Source: Clostridia bacterium (GTDB taxonomy: Bacteria; Bacillota; Clostridia; Oscillospirales; CAG-272). Taken from it: a stretch of DNA of 10,789 nt. The DNA is taken from NCBI GenBank assembly GCA_017420845.1, contig JAFQOC010000042.1, forward strand, positions 1 to 10,789, read 5' to 3'. Below, in pieces: positions 1 to 6,878 of the stretch (position 1 is the stretch's first letter; every line of letters starts with the position of its first letter). The notes under the pieces were generated by a model that made no database searches, was not told the origin of the DNA, and was given only the letters and a program-made list of their open reading frames with translations. The translations under genes and the position numbers were made by a program.

Positions 1-70
1 CCCGCATAGCTGCACCCCAACGCACCGATAAACCCAAATTTGAAAGTTGACTGAATAGTTACCCTGCAAT

Positions 71-673
71 TTACAGGACTCTGTCAATGACCTCCGCCTC
101 AGCCTCAGCCAGCCTCTGCAGACATTCGTCGCTGGCGAGGAATGCGGCATCCTCGGGATTGGTGTGGAAGCCGTGCTCAATAATGAAGGCGGTGGGACAG
201 CCGTAGGCGGCGGAGTGACGAAGAACGCCGTAGTAATTGATGCCGGGCTGATCGGGATAGGTACGGGTCTTGATACCGCGGTCGGTGGTGTTCATGGTGG
301 TGACCACAGCGGCATTCAAGGCGCGGGCGATCTCGGCGTTGCGCTCTACGTCCGCCAAAGAATAGTAGACCTCCGAGCCGCGGACGGCGTGGTAAGCCTC
401 CTTGGAGGTTGCCGACCCGGGCGCGTTGGAGTGAATGGACAAGAACAGGACCGCGTGATTGTCCCCGGCCAGCTTGCCCCGCTCCTCCAGAGAGGGATCG
501 TCCTCGATGCGGTTGCGGGTAAGCAGAACCGTAAAGCCCTTGGCCTCCAGACAAGCCTTCAGCTTACCGGCAAGCAGGAAATTCTGAGTACCCTCGTAGG
601 TGTTTTCCAAAAGGGGATAGGGATTGCCAAACTGACCGTGGCCCGCGTCCAAAACAATGATACCTCTTGACAT
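71..673 (-). CDS. N-acetylmuramoyl-L-alanine amidase (Amidase_3), no export signal
   Basis: A 200-residue zinc amidase of the Amidase_3 family, which cleaves the bond between N-acetylmuramic acid and L-alanine in peptidoglycan. The protein is essentially one catalytic domain. LDAGHG gives zinc ligand H12, YEG gives E27, SIHSNA gives H81, and IIEHGFHTN gives catalytic E166, so the active site looks complete. The ATG at 671-673 is chosen because AAGGAGG (679-685) lies 5 nt upstream; the frame stays open to 712 but has no better site there. There is no signal peptide, transmembrane segment, SH3, LysM or SPOR domain, so export is unexplained. It could be a holin-dependent lysin-like enzyme, a mother-cell or forespore enzyme, or released on lysis. 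It diverges from the gamma-domain/recG cluster and shares the mirror promoter. The family is certain; the physiological role is not. Confidence 0.93.
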   Translation of the reverse strand: MSRGIIVLDAGHGQFGNPYPLLENTYEGTQNFLLAGKLKACLEAKGFTVLLTRNRIEDDPSLEERGKLAGDNHAVLFLSIHSNAPGSATSKEAYHAVRGSEVYYSLADVERNAEIARALNAAVVTTMNTTDRGIKTRTYPDQPGINYYGVLRHSAAYGCPTAFIIEHGFHTNPEDAAFLASDECLQRLAEAEAEVIDRVL

Positions 674-695
674 AAGAGCCTCCTTGGAGTATAAT
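667..695 (+). promoter_or_regulatory. Consensus sigma-A promoter of the gamma-domain/recG cluster
   Basis: On the plus strand, TTGACA (667-672) and TATAAT (690-695) are 17 nt apart, matching consensus at every hexamer position. The predicted start is near 702, giving a leader of about 69 nt before the ATG at 771. The -35 box overlaps the start codon of the divergent amidase gene, and the spacer contains the amidase ribosome binding site, so promoter and coding signals are interlocked. Confidence 0.9.
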
Positions 696-710
696 ATAGG
701 TATATTATAC
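689..710. repeat. Perfect 10+10 bp palindrome joining two -10 boxes
   Basis: The arms GTATAATATA (689-698) and TATATTATAC (701-710) are exact reverse complements around a GG spacer. Each arm contains one TATAAT. The centre, 699.5, is also the centre of symmetry of the two flanking TTGACA boxes. The palindrome may simply reflect two opposed -10 elements, or may also be a binding site for a dimeric repressor. Confidence 0.95.
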
Positions 711-732
711 ATGACGCCCCGTAATTTGTCAA
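704..732 (-). promoter_or_regulatory. Consensus sigma-A promoter of the amidase gene
   Basis: On the minus strand, TTGACA (727-732) and TATAAT (704-709) are separated by exactly 17 nt, a full consensus vegetative promoter. Transcription should start near 697, leaving a leader of about 24 nt that contains little more than the AAGGAGG ribosome binding site. Its -10 box lies in the right arm of the palindrome at 689-710. Its -35 box sits in the loop of a 7-bp inverted repeat (720-744). Confidence 0.9.
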
Positions 733-744
733 GAGATAATTACG
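720..744. repeat. 7-bp inverted repeat flanking the amidase -35 box
   Basis: CGTAATT (720-726) and AATTACG (738-744) are exact reverse complements separated by 11 nt, and that spacer contains the amidase -35 hexamer (727-732). As DNA it is placed where a dimeric regulator could block the amidase promoter. As RNA it would form a modest hairpin in the leader of the plus-strand transcript. Which of these applies, if either, is not shown by the sequence. Confidence 0.5.
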
Positions 745-770
745 CCGTGCGGAGAAAGGAGACCGTATAT

Positions 771-1418
771 ATGAAGCCCGACAATCCCATACTGAACGGC
801 TGGCTGTATAAAAAGATCGAGGCCGCCGAGCGATTGGATGAGATTACACCCTTTACCACGGGCCGGGTGCAACGGACTCTGCTGATCGGGTACAGCCAAG
901 CCGCCCAGATCGCAGATCTGTTCATCCAGCTGGAGATTGTTTCCATCCGTGATGAGGACGGTCACCGCCATGCTCTCGTCTCCCCCCGGGAGGCCGCCAT
1001 CCGTGTGATCCGCTACCTCTGCCGGGAGCTGGAGGACACGGAGGAGGAACCTACGATCCCTTCTTTTTCCTATGAGGACGATACCCCGGATGAAAGGGAC
1101 GCTCCAAAAGCAATCCCTGCCTGCGATGAGGAGGATTGGTTCGGTGACGTACTCAGTGACGTACCGGTCCGCCTTCTGAGCAGAAAGGAGCTGCTATACC
1201 AAGCTGTAAAGGTGATCTGCTCCTATGAATGCGTCGGCACCACCCTTCTCCAACGCCATCTATGTATCGGATACGGCAGAGCCTCTGATCTGATCAACAC
1301 CCTGGAGGAGCTGGGCATTGTAAGCCCCGATCCCGGAAGCCGTCAGGGAAGGAATATCCTGCTTGCCCGGGAGGAGGCTCTTGCCCGCATTGAAGCCCTG
1401 CCCGACGGGGAAGACTGA
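771..1418 (+). CDS. Tandem FtsK-gamma-like winged-helix DNA-binding protein
   Basis: A 215-residue protein with two copies of a winged-helix unit resembling the C-terminal gamma domain of FtsK/SpoIIIE, which reads oriented chromosome sequences. Copy 1 spans about residues 12-80 (core VQRTLLIGYSQAAQIADL), and copy 2 about 137-208 (LLQRHLCIGYGRASDLINTL followed by LEELGIVSPDPGSRQGRNIL). The second keeps the family GYxRA arginine (R170), while the first has Gln at that place (Q43). They are joined by a very acidic linker (about 85-135). There is no ATPase motor, membrane segment or signal. The ATG at 771 follows AAGGAGA (756-762) with 8 nt spacing; an in-frame ATG at 711 lacks such a site. It lies 35 nt ahead of recG and is probably co-transcribed. 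I infer a sequence-specific DNA-binding role; the partner is unknown. Confidence 0.85.
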   Translation: MKPDNPILNGWLYKKIEAAERLDEITPFTTGRVQRTLLIGYSQAAQIADLFIQLEIVSIRDEDGHRHALVSPREAAIRVIRYLCRELEDTEEEPTIPSFSYEDDTPDERDAPKAIPACDEEDWFGDVLSDVPVRLLSRKELLYQAVKVICSYECVGTTLLQRHLCIGYGRASDLINTLEELGIVSPDPGSRQGRNILLAREEALARIEALPDGED

Positions 1419-1453
1419 TCCCCCTCCGCAACGCTCATGGAAAGGAGACTCCC

Positions 1454-3622
1454 ATGCCCTACCTGCACACCCCCATAGAAGCCTTATCGGGCGTAGGCCC
1501 CACCCGTAAGGCCGCCTACAACAAAATGGGGGTCTATACCGTGGAGGATCTTCTCTACCACTTCCCCCGCGCCTACGAGCACCGTGGAGATATTCGCGCC
1601 CTGGCCGAGTCCCGCGACGAGACCTACAAAATGGGTAAGGCCCGCATGGCCACCCTTCTGACCGTCTCCACCGAGCCGAGGGTCACCCGTGTCAAGGGGC
1701 GGATGACCCTGCTGAAATTCCGAGCCTTCGACGAAAGCGGCAGCTGCGACATCACCTTTTTCAACCAGGAATTCCTCCGCAATACCTTTTCGGTAGGCGG
1801 TGTTTTCCGCTTTTACGGACGGGTGGAGGCCGCGGGAAAGGATCGCTACACCATGACCGCCCCCGCCTTCGAGCCCTTCGTGGAGAGCCGTCCCCTGCCC
1901 CCCCTCTACGCCGTTTACCCCTTGACCGAGGGCATCTCCAACAAGATGCTCACCGACCATGTCCGCCAGAGTCTCCCCGCCACCGGCATGGTGGAGGATC
2001 CCTTACCCGAATCCATCCGTGCCGCCGAGGGACTGTGTACCTTGGGCTACGCCCTGCGCCAGATCCACGCCCCGGAGGATTTCCAAAGCCTCCACATCGC
2101 CAAAAGACGGCTGGCCTTTGACGAATTCTTCCGCTTCGCCCTGGGGCTGGGCACGGCGGGCCGCTCCGCCCAGGTGACGGGGGCTCCCGTCTGCTCGGTC
2201 AGCGATGCCGTCATGGGTGAGTTTTTGAGAGCCCTTCCCTACGCCCTCACGGGTGCCCAGAGCCGCGCTCTCGCCGATCTCCGCCGGGATCTGGCCTCTG
2301 ACACCGCCATGAACCGCATGATCGTGGGTGACGTGGGATGCGGTAAGACGGTCTGCGCCGCCGCCGCCATGTATATCGCCGTCAAGGCGGGGAGGCAGGC
2401 CGCCCTCATGGCTCCCACGGGGATCCTCGCTACCCAGCACGCCGCCGATCTCCTCCCCCTCTTTGAAAGGCTGGGCATCCGCGGCGCTCTCCTGACGGGG
2501 CACACTCCCGCCGCCCAAAAGAGAAAAATTTACGCCGCCCTCGCTGCCGAGGATCCCACCAAGCGTCTGGATGTGGTCATCGGCACCCAAGCTCTCCTGT
2601 CCGAGGGGGTCACCTTCGCCGCCCCCGGCCTGGTGGTCACCGACGAACAGCACCGTTTCGGTGTGAATCAGCGGGCAACCTTGTCCGAAAAGAATCAAAA
2701 CGCCCATCTGCTGGTCATGTCCGCCACCCCCATCCCCCGCACCCTGGCTCTGGTCATGTACGGAGACCTGGAGGTCTCTCGCATTGACGAGATGCCCCCC
2801 GGCCGTCAGCGGGTGGATACCTTTGTGGTGGACGAGAGCTACCGCGCGCGGCTGGACGCCTTCATCCGCAAGAACGTGGAGGCGGGAGGGCAGGTCTACG
2901 TGGTCTGTCCCGCCGTGGAGGAGGCCGAAGAGGAGGACGCCGCCCTCATTCCCCTCTCCGCCAATTTCGGGGGGGAGCAGACCGCCGTGGCCGTGGTGGA
3001 AACCCAAGCCCCTCCCCCCATGAAGGCCGCGGTGCAGTACGCCGCCGAGCTGCAGGAGAGACTTCCCGACCTCAAGGTAGCCTTCGTTCACGGAAAAATG
3101 AAGCCCACCGAAAAGGATAAGGTCATGACCGCCTTCGCCGCGGGAGATATCCAGGTGCTGGTCTCCACCACGGTCATCGAGGTCGGCGTAAACGTTCCTA
3201 ATGCTTGCCTCATGCTGGTGGAAAACGCCGAGCGGTTCGGCCTCTCCCAGCTTCATCAGCTCCGCGGCCGCGTGGGCCGCGGCAGTCGAAAATCCTACTG
3301 CGTCCTCATCCGAAACGGCGGGGGTGACACCGCTAAGGCACGGCTGGAGGTCATGCGGACCACCTACGACGGCTACGCCATCGCCGAAAAGGATCTGGTC
3401 CAGCGAGGCCCCGGTGACTTCCTCGCCCCCGCGGACGGAGCGGGTATCCGTCAGAGCGGCGGCTTCCGTCTGGCCGAATCCTGGTCGGACGCCGAGCTCA
3501 TGAACCACGCCTTTGGACACGCCCGGGAGATGCTGACTGACGACCCCGAGTTGAAAGAATATCCCGAGCTGAAGCGCACGGTAGAGAAGATGTACGCCAA
3601 GGCAGGAAATATTTTGAACTGA
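1454..3622 (+). CDS. recG: ATP-dependent DNA helicase RecG
   Basis: A 722-residue branched-DNA helicase that remodels stalled replication forks and Holliday junctions. The N-terminus has a helix-hairpin-helix-like segment (LSGVGPTRKAAYNKMG, about 11-26), followed by the wedge/OB region to about 230. The helicase core has Walker A GDVGCGKT (K298), motif II DEQHRFG (D397), and motif III SATPIPRT (S423). The RecG-typical EVGVNVPNA and QLRGRVGRG motifs and a closing TRG-like region follow. The start at 1454 has AAAGGAG 6 nt upstream. It is slightly long for the family because of an insert of about 29 residues (about 495-523, rich in Ala, Val and Pro) between the CPAVEE strand and the helix leading to FVHGKMKP. 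No promoter is visible in the 35-nt gap before it. Confidence 0.98.
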   Translation: MPYLHTPIEALSGVGPTRKAAYNKMGVYTVEDLLYHFPRAYEHRGDIRALAESRDETYKMGKARMATLLTVSTEPRVTRVKGRMTLLKFRAFDESGSCDITFFNQEFLRNTFSVGGVFRFYGRVEAAGKDRYTMTAPAFEPFVESRPLPPLYAVYPLTEGISNKMLTDHVRQSLPATGMVEDPLPESIRAAEGLCTLGYALRQIHAPEDFQSLHIAKRRLAFDEFFRFALGLGTAGRSAQVTGAPVCSVSDAVMGEFLRALPYALTGAQSRALADLRRDLASDTAMNRMIVGDVGCGKTVCAAAAMYIAVKAGRQAALMAPTGILATQHAADLLPLFERLGIRGALLTGHTPAAQKRKIYAALAAEDPTKRLDVVIGTQALLSEGVTFAAPGLVVTDEQHRFGVNQRATLSEKNQNAHLLVMSATPIPRTLALVMYGDLEVSRIDEMPPGRQRVDTFVVDESYRARLDAFIRKNVEAGGQVYVVCPAVEEAEEEDAALIPLSANFGGEQTAVAVVETQAPPPMKAAVQYAAELQERLPDLKVAFVHGKMKPTEKDKVMTAFAAGDIQVLVSTTVIEVGVNVPNACLMLVENAERFGLSQLHQLRGRVGRGSRKSYCVLIRNGGGDTAKARLEVMRTTYDGYAIAEKDLVQRGPGDFLAPADGAGIRQSGGFRLAESWSDAELMNHAFGHAREMLTDDPELKEYPELKRTVEKMYAKAGNILN

Positions 3623-3623
3623 C

Positions 3624-3642
3624 GACGGCAGTCTACGCCGTC
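3624..3642 (+). other. Small hairpin between recG and the glycosidase gene
   Basis: GACGGC (3624-3629) and GCCGTC (3637-3642) can form a 6-bp stem with a 7-nt loop just after the recG stop. Only a weak T-rich stretch follows, so it may be a leaky terminator or mRNA-processing site, or nothing. The two genes are otherwise only 46 nt apart. Confidence 0.35.
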
Positions 3643-3668
3643 TCTTGTTCCCCCCGAAAGGAGTTCCC

Positions 3669-4997
3669 ATGAATATCAATTTTTCTACTCCCGTGGGCAA
3701 GATCAAGCCCATGCACGCCATCAATAACGCTCCCATGCACTGGACCTTCTGCGATGCCTTTCACTATCTCACCGAGGCGGCCATCCCCTACTCCCGTCTC
3801 CACGACACGGGCGGCCTTCTGGGCGGCGGCATCTTCGTGGATATCGTCAACATCTTCCCTCTGTTCCACGCCGATCCCACCGATCCCCAAAATTATGACT
3901 TCGGCTTCACCGATCACCTTTTGAAGGAGCTGTGCGCCGCGGGAGTCAAGCCCTTCTACCGCCTGGGCTGTACCATTGAAAACTACCACCCCTCCATCGG
4001 TCCCCGCCGCTCCATCCCGCCCTCCGATCCCCACAAGTGGGCAGTGATCTGCGAGCACATCATCCGCCACTACAACGAGGGCTGGGCTAACGGCTACCAC
4101 ATGGACATCGAGTACTGGGAGATCTGGAACGAGCCCGACAATGAGCCCGTGGCCTCTGAAAATCCCATGTGGAAGGGTACCATGGAGGAATTCTTCACCC
4201 TCTACGAGGTAGCGGCCAACCACCTCAAGTCCCGCTTCCCCCACCTCAAGATCGGCGGCTACGCTTCCTGCGGCTTCTACGAGATCCTCAACACCGCGGC
4301 GGCGGCTCACTCGGGGGTATCCTCGCGGACCGGGTATTTCATTGAGTTTTTCGAGAAGTTTTTGACCCACATCACCACCGAGGGTCACACCGCACCGCTG
4401 GACTTCTTCTCCTGGCACACCTACGCGGGGATCCACGAGTCCATCGCCTTCGCCGCCTACGCCCGCGAGATGCTGGACAAATTCGGCTTCACCGACACCG
4501 AAAGCATTCTCAACGAGTGGAACCCCGGCATCCACCGCCGCGGGACGCTTTCCGATGCCGCCCACATCGGTTCTGTGATGGTGGCCATGCAAAATTCCTC
4601 GGTGGATCTGCTCATGTACTACGACGGAAGCATAGAATCCACCTACGGCGGTCTTTTCAATCCCCTCACCCGCACCCCCTTCAAGGCTTACTACACCTTC
4701 TACGGCTTCGGGAAGCTCTACGGGCTGGGTTACCAGTACCCCATCGAGGACGCCGATCCCTGCGGACGGCTCACCGATACGGTCTACGCCCTGGCCGCGG
4801 GGAATGCCGACGCCTCCAAGCGGGCGGTGCTTCTCTTCAACCTCGGCGGAGAGACCGCCGTCACCGCTCCCGAGGGCGCGTGGACCCTGTCACTTCTGGA
4901 CGAAGAGCATGATCTGTCCCCCATGAGAACCGTCCGCGGTGGAGAGAAATTTGTTCTGCCCGGAGAGGGCGGAGCTTTGCTGATCTGCGGAGAGTAA
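3669..4997 (+). CDS. GH39-like glycoside hydrolase (beta-xylosidase-like), cytoplasmic
   Basis: A 442-residue TIM-barrel glycosidase most like family GH39 (beta-xylosidase/alpha-iduronidase type, retaining). YWEIWNEPDN places the acid/base at E155, and SILNEWNPG places the likely nucleophile at E283. The signature early motif SRLHDTGG (about 37-44) and HTYAG after strand 6 fit. A short C-terminal beta-sandwich-like region (about 375-442) follows the barrel. There is no signal peptide, so it should act in the cytoplasm on imported oligosaccharides. The substrate cannot be read from sequence, and xylosidase is the family default. The ATG at 3669 has AAAGGAG 5 nt upstream. It follows recG with no recognisable promoter and ends at a strong terminator. 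No transporter or sugar regulator is nearby, which is unusual for such a gene. Confidence 0.82.
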   Translation: MNINFSTPVGKIKPMHAINNAPMHWTFCDAFHYLTEAAIPYSRLHDTGGLLGGGIFVDIVNIFPLFHADPTDPQNYDFGFTDHLLKELCAAGVKPFYRLGCTIENYHPSIGPRRSIPPSDPHKWAVICEHIIRHYNEGWANGYHMDIEYWEIWNEPDNEPVASENPMWKGTMEEFFTLYEVAANHLKSRFPHLKIGGYASCGFYEILNTAAAAHSGVSSRTGYFIEFFEKFLTHITTEGHTAPLDFFSWHTYAGIHESIAFAAYAREMLDKFGFTDTESILNEWNPGIHRRGTLSDAAHIGSVMVAMQNSSVDLLMYYDGSIESTYGGLFNPLTRTPFKAYYTFYGFGKLYGLGYQYPIEDADPCGRLTDTVYALAAGNADASKRAVLLFNLGGETAVTAPEGAWTLSLLDEEHDLSPMRTVRGGEKFVLPGEGGALLICGE

Positions 4998-5015
4998 TCG
5001 TTTCCCTTTACAACA

Positions 5016-5053
5016 AACGCGCCGACATCCCGAAAGGGATATCGGCGCGTTTT
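5016..5053. terminator. Intrinsic terminator after the glycosidase gene, possibly bidirectional
   Basis: Arms of 16 nt (5016-5031 and 5036-5051) pair with a single mismatch around a GAAA tetraloop, and the plus strand continues with four Ts (5050-5053). The stem core is CGCGCCGA/TCGGCGCG. On the minus strand the stem is followed by TTTGTTG, so it could also stop transcription arriving from rny, giving that message a 3' tail of about 210 nt. Confidence 0.92.
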
Positions 5054-5260
5054 CGGTTCGCTTTATACCAAACCGCGTTCGGGGTATTCCTACGGAATAC
5101 TGCCCTGGCGGCAATCATGGACAGGGGGGTTTTATGTTTACTGTATGGACACCGCATTTGGCTGTGCGGACAACAGCACCCTTATCTGTAATTTGATAAA
5201 GCTCGTCCCTCGAAAAATTCTTCCAAAGGGAATAGGGTAGGCGAAAGACTCGGGGAACGG
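5054..5260. other. Non-coding gap between glycosidase terminator and rny, with small hairpins
   Basis: No convincing gene is seen. It holds GTATTCC-TAC-GGAATAC (5084-5100), a CCCTG/CAGGG stem (5103-5107 with 5122-5126) followed by GGG and four Ts (5130-5133), and CCGCA/TGCGG (5152-5156 with 5165-5169). Reading frames here are 20-24 codons long and unremarkable. It could be the rny 3' UTR, a decayed element, or a small RNA. Confidence 0.4.
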
Positions 5261-6811
5261 TTACTTGGCGTAATCCGTCGCGCGGCTCTCGCGGATCAGG
5301 TTGATCTTGATCTGGCCGGGGTACTTGACCTCTTCCTGGATCTTTTCTGCCATCTGACGGGCGATGAGCGGCATCTCCTCGTCGTGAACGGCGTCGGGCT
5401 TGACCATCACGCGGAGCTCTCTGCCCGCCTGAATGGCGAATGCCTTTTCAATTCCGTTGAAGCCCTCGGCGATCTCCTCCAGCTTCTCCAGACGCTTGAT
5501 GTAGTTCTCCATGTCCTCGCGGCGAGCACCGGGACGGGCGGCCGAAATAGCGTCGGCGGCCTGAACCAGCACGGCGATGACGGTCTGGGGCTCCACGTCT
5601 CCGTGGTGGGCCTCAATGGCATGGACCACGTCACGGCCCTCCTTGTACTTCTTGGCGGTATTCACGCCGATCTGCACGTGGGATCCCTCCACGTCGTAGG
5701 GGAAGGCCTTGCCGATGTCGTGCAGAAGTCCCGCTCTGCGAGCCAGAACAGGATCAACGCCCAGCTCCTCAGCCATGATGCCGGCCAGAATGGCCACCTC
5801 AATGGAGTGCTGGAGCACGTTCTGTCCGTAGCTGGTGCGGTAACGCAGACGACCCAGCAAACGAACCAGGTCGGGATTGATGCCATGGATATTCACCTCG
5901 AAGGTTGCGCGCTCGCCTGCCTGCTTGATGGCGGCGTCCACGTCCTTCTTGGCCTTCTCCACCATTTCCTCGATACGGGTGGGATGGATACGGCCGTCCG
6001 CGATGAGCTTTTCCAGAGCCAGCCTGGCAACCTCGCGGCGGATGGGATCGAAGCCCGAAATGGTGATGACCTCGGGGGTATCGTCGATGATGAGCTCAAC
6101 GCCCGTCAGAGTTTCCAGCTTCTGGATGTTCCGTCCCTCGCGGCCGATGATGCGGCCCTTCATCTCCTCGCTGGGCAGAGTCACCGAAGAAATGGTGGAT
6201 TCGGCGACAAAGTCACCGGCGCAACGTTGAATGGCCAGAGCCATGATGCGGCAGGCCTTATCGTCGGCCTCCTCACGGTACTGGGCTTCCAGTTCCACGA
6301 TGCGCTGTGCCTGCTCATGACGGATCTCTTCGTCCAGCTCGGCAACCAGCTCGGCCTTGGCCTGCTCGGCGGTATAGCCCGAAACCTTCTCCAGAGTGAA
6401 TCTCTGCTCTTCCAGGGTGGCGTCGATCTGCTCACGGACAGCGTCGCATTCCTTGAGCTTCTTGTCCAGCTGCTCGTTCTTCTTGTCCAGCTGCTCGCTC
6501 TTCTTGTCCAGATTCTCTTCCTTTTTGGAAAGACGGGACTCGGTGCGGGAAACCTCGGCGCGGCGCTCCTTGATCTCCTGCTCCATGTCGTTCTTCTGGC
6601 GCATGATCTCTTCCTTAGCGGACAGCAGAGCTTCCTTCTTCAGGGTTTCAGCCTGCTTTGCGCCCTCGGCGACCAGCTCCTTGGCCTTCTGCTCGGCAGT
6701 GCCGATCTTGGCCTCGGCCACGTGCTTGCGGTAGAGGATACCCACCAGACCGCCCACGGCCAGACATACAATGCCAACGATCACCGTGATCAGAATTTCA
6801 ATCGGATCCAT
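5261..6811 (-). CDS. rny: Ribonuclease Y
   Basis: A 516-residue membrane-anchored endoribonuclease that initiates mRNA decay in Firmicutes. Domains in order: an N-terminal transmembrane helix (about 5-27); a long charged coiled coil (about 30-200); a KH RNA-binding domain with GREGRN (223-228) and VITISGFDPIRREVA; an HD phosphohydrolase domain with H335, HD at 364-365 in LLHDIGKAF, and D420 in QAADAISAARPGARRE; and the usual C-terminal IKINLIRESRATDYAK. Length and ending are normal for the family. The start has AAAAGGAGG (6821-6829) 9 nt upstream. The coiled coil contains three near-identical LDKKxEQ heptads (about 101-120). It has its own consensus promoter and an unusual hairpin leader. The next gene upstream, pepD, is separate. 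Confidence 0.98.
   Translation of the reverse strand: MDPIEILITVIVGIVCLAVGGLVGILYRKHVAEAKIGTAEQKAKELVAEGAKQAETLKKEALLSAKEEIMRQKNDMEQEIKERRAEVSRTESRLSKKEENLDKKSEQLDKKNEQLDKKLKECDAVREQIDATLEEQRFTLEKVSGYTAEQAKAELVAELDEEIRHEQAQRIVELEAQYREEADDKACRIMALAIQRCAGDFVAESTISSVTLPSEEMKGRIIGREGRNIQKLETLTGVELIIDDTPEVITISGFDPIRREVARLALEKLIADGRIHPTRIEEMVEKAKKDVDAAIKQAGERATFEVNIHGINPDLVRLLGRLRYRTSYGQNVLQHSIEVAILAGIMAEELGVDPVLARRAGLLHDIGKAFPYDVEGSHVQIGVNTAKKYKEGRDVVHAIEAHHGDVEPQTVIAVLVQAADAISAARPGARREDMENYIKRLEKLEEIAEGFNGIEKAFAIQAGRELRVMVKPDAVHDEEMPLIARQMAEKIQEEVKYPGQIKINLIRESRATDYAK
6458..6520 (-). repeat. Three 21-nt repeats in the rny coiled coil
   Basis: Three consecutive 21-nt units beginning at 6458, 6479 and 6500 (each starting CTTCTTGTCCAG on the plus strand) encode back-to-back heptads LDKKSEQ, LDKKNEQ, LDKKLKE. 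The first two are nearly identical; the third has diverged at its end. They look like a slippage-type expansion that keeps heptad phase, so copy number could vary between strains. Confidence 0.8.
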
Positions 6812-6830
6812 GTTTATACACCTCCTTTTT

Positions 6831-6878
6831 CAAAAATAAAATCAAAAGCCCGCCCGTTCCGTAAAGAAATCGGGCGGG
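6831..6878 (-). promoter_or_regulatory. Terminator-like hairpin in the rny 5' leader
   Basis: On the minus strand, CCCGCCCG (plus 6871-6878) pairs with CGGGCGGG (plus 6849-6856) around a 14-nt loop that can add three more pairs. It is followed by the T-rich CTTTTGATTTTATTTTTG (plus 6831-6848) and then the ribosome binding site. It lies downstream of the predicted start (about 6882), so it is inside the rny transcript and almost at its 5' end. It may attenuate transcription, control mRNA stability, or stop readthrough from pepD. Confidence 0.75.

Noticed and set aside
1..70. Search for a terminator or gene after the amidase stop
   Set aside because: No stem with a T-run and no reading frame is seen; the stretch is too short to interpret.
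711..773. Earlier in-frame ATG at 711 as start of the gamma-domain protein
   Set aside because: No ribosome binding site before it and it lies within about 10 nt of the predicted transcript start; the ATG at 771 has a good site.
2003..3736. Long open frame on the minus strand opposite recG
   Set aside because: Low-complexity Gly/His/Leu-rich translation typical of a codon shadow, no ribosome binding site, and recG is unambiguous on the other strand.
3633..4592. Minus-strand open frame opposite the GH39-like gene
   Set aside because: Val/Gly-rich antisense shadow with no start signal; the glycosidase catalytic motifs are on the plus strand.
4890..5114. 74-codon minus-strand frame spanning the terminator
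   Set aside because: It would run through the stable terminator stem and overlap the end of the glycosidase; no ribosome binding site or recognisable sequence.
5118..5196. Two tiny plus-strand frames (24 and 20 codons) after a G-run
   Set aside because: Too short, overlapping each other in different frames, and the G-run is as well explained by a small hairpin.
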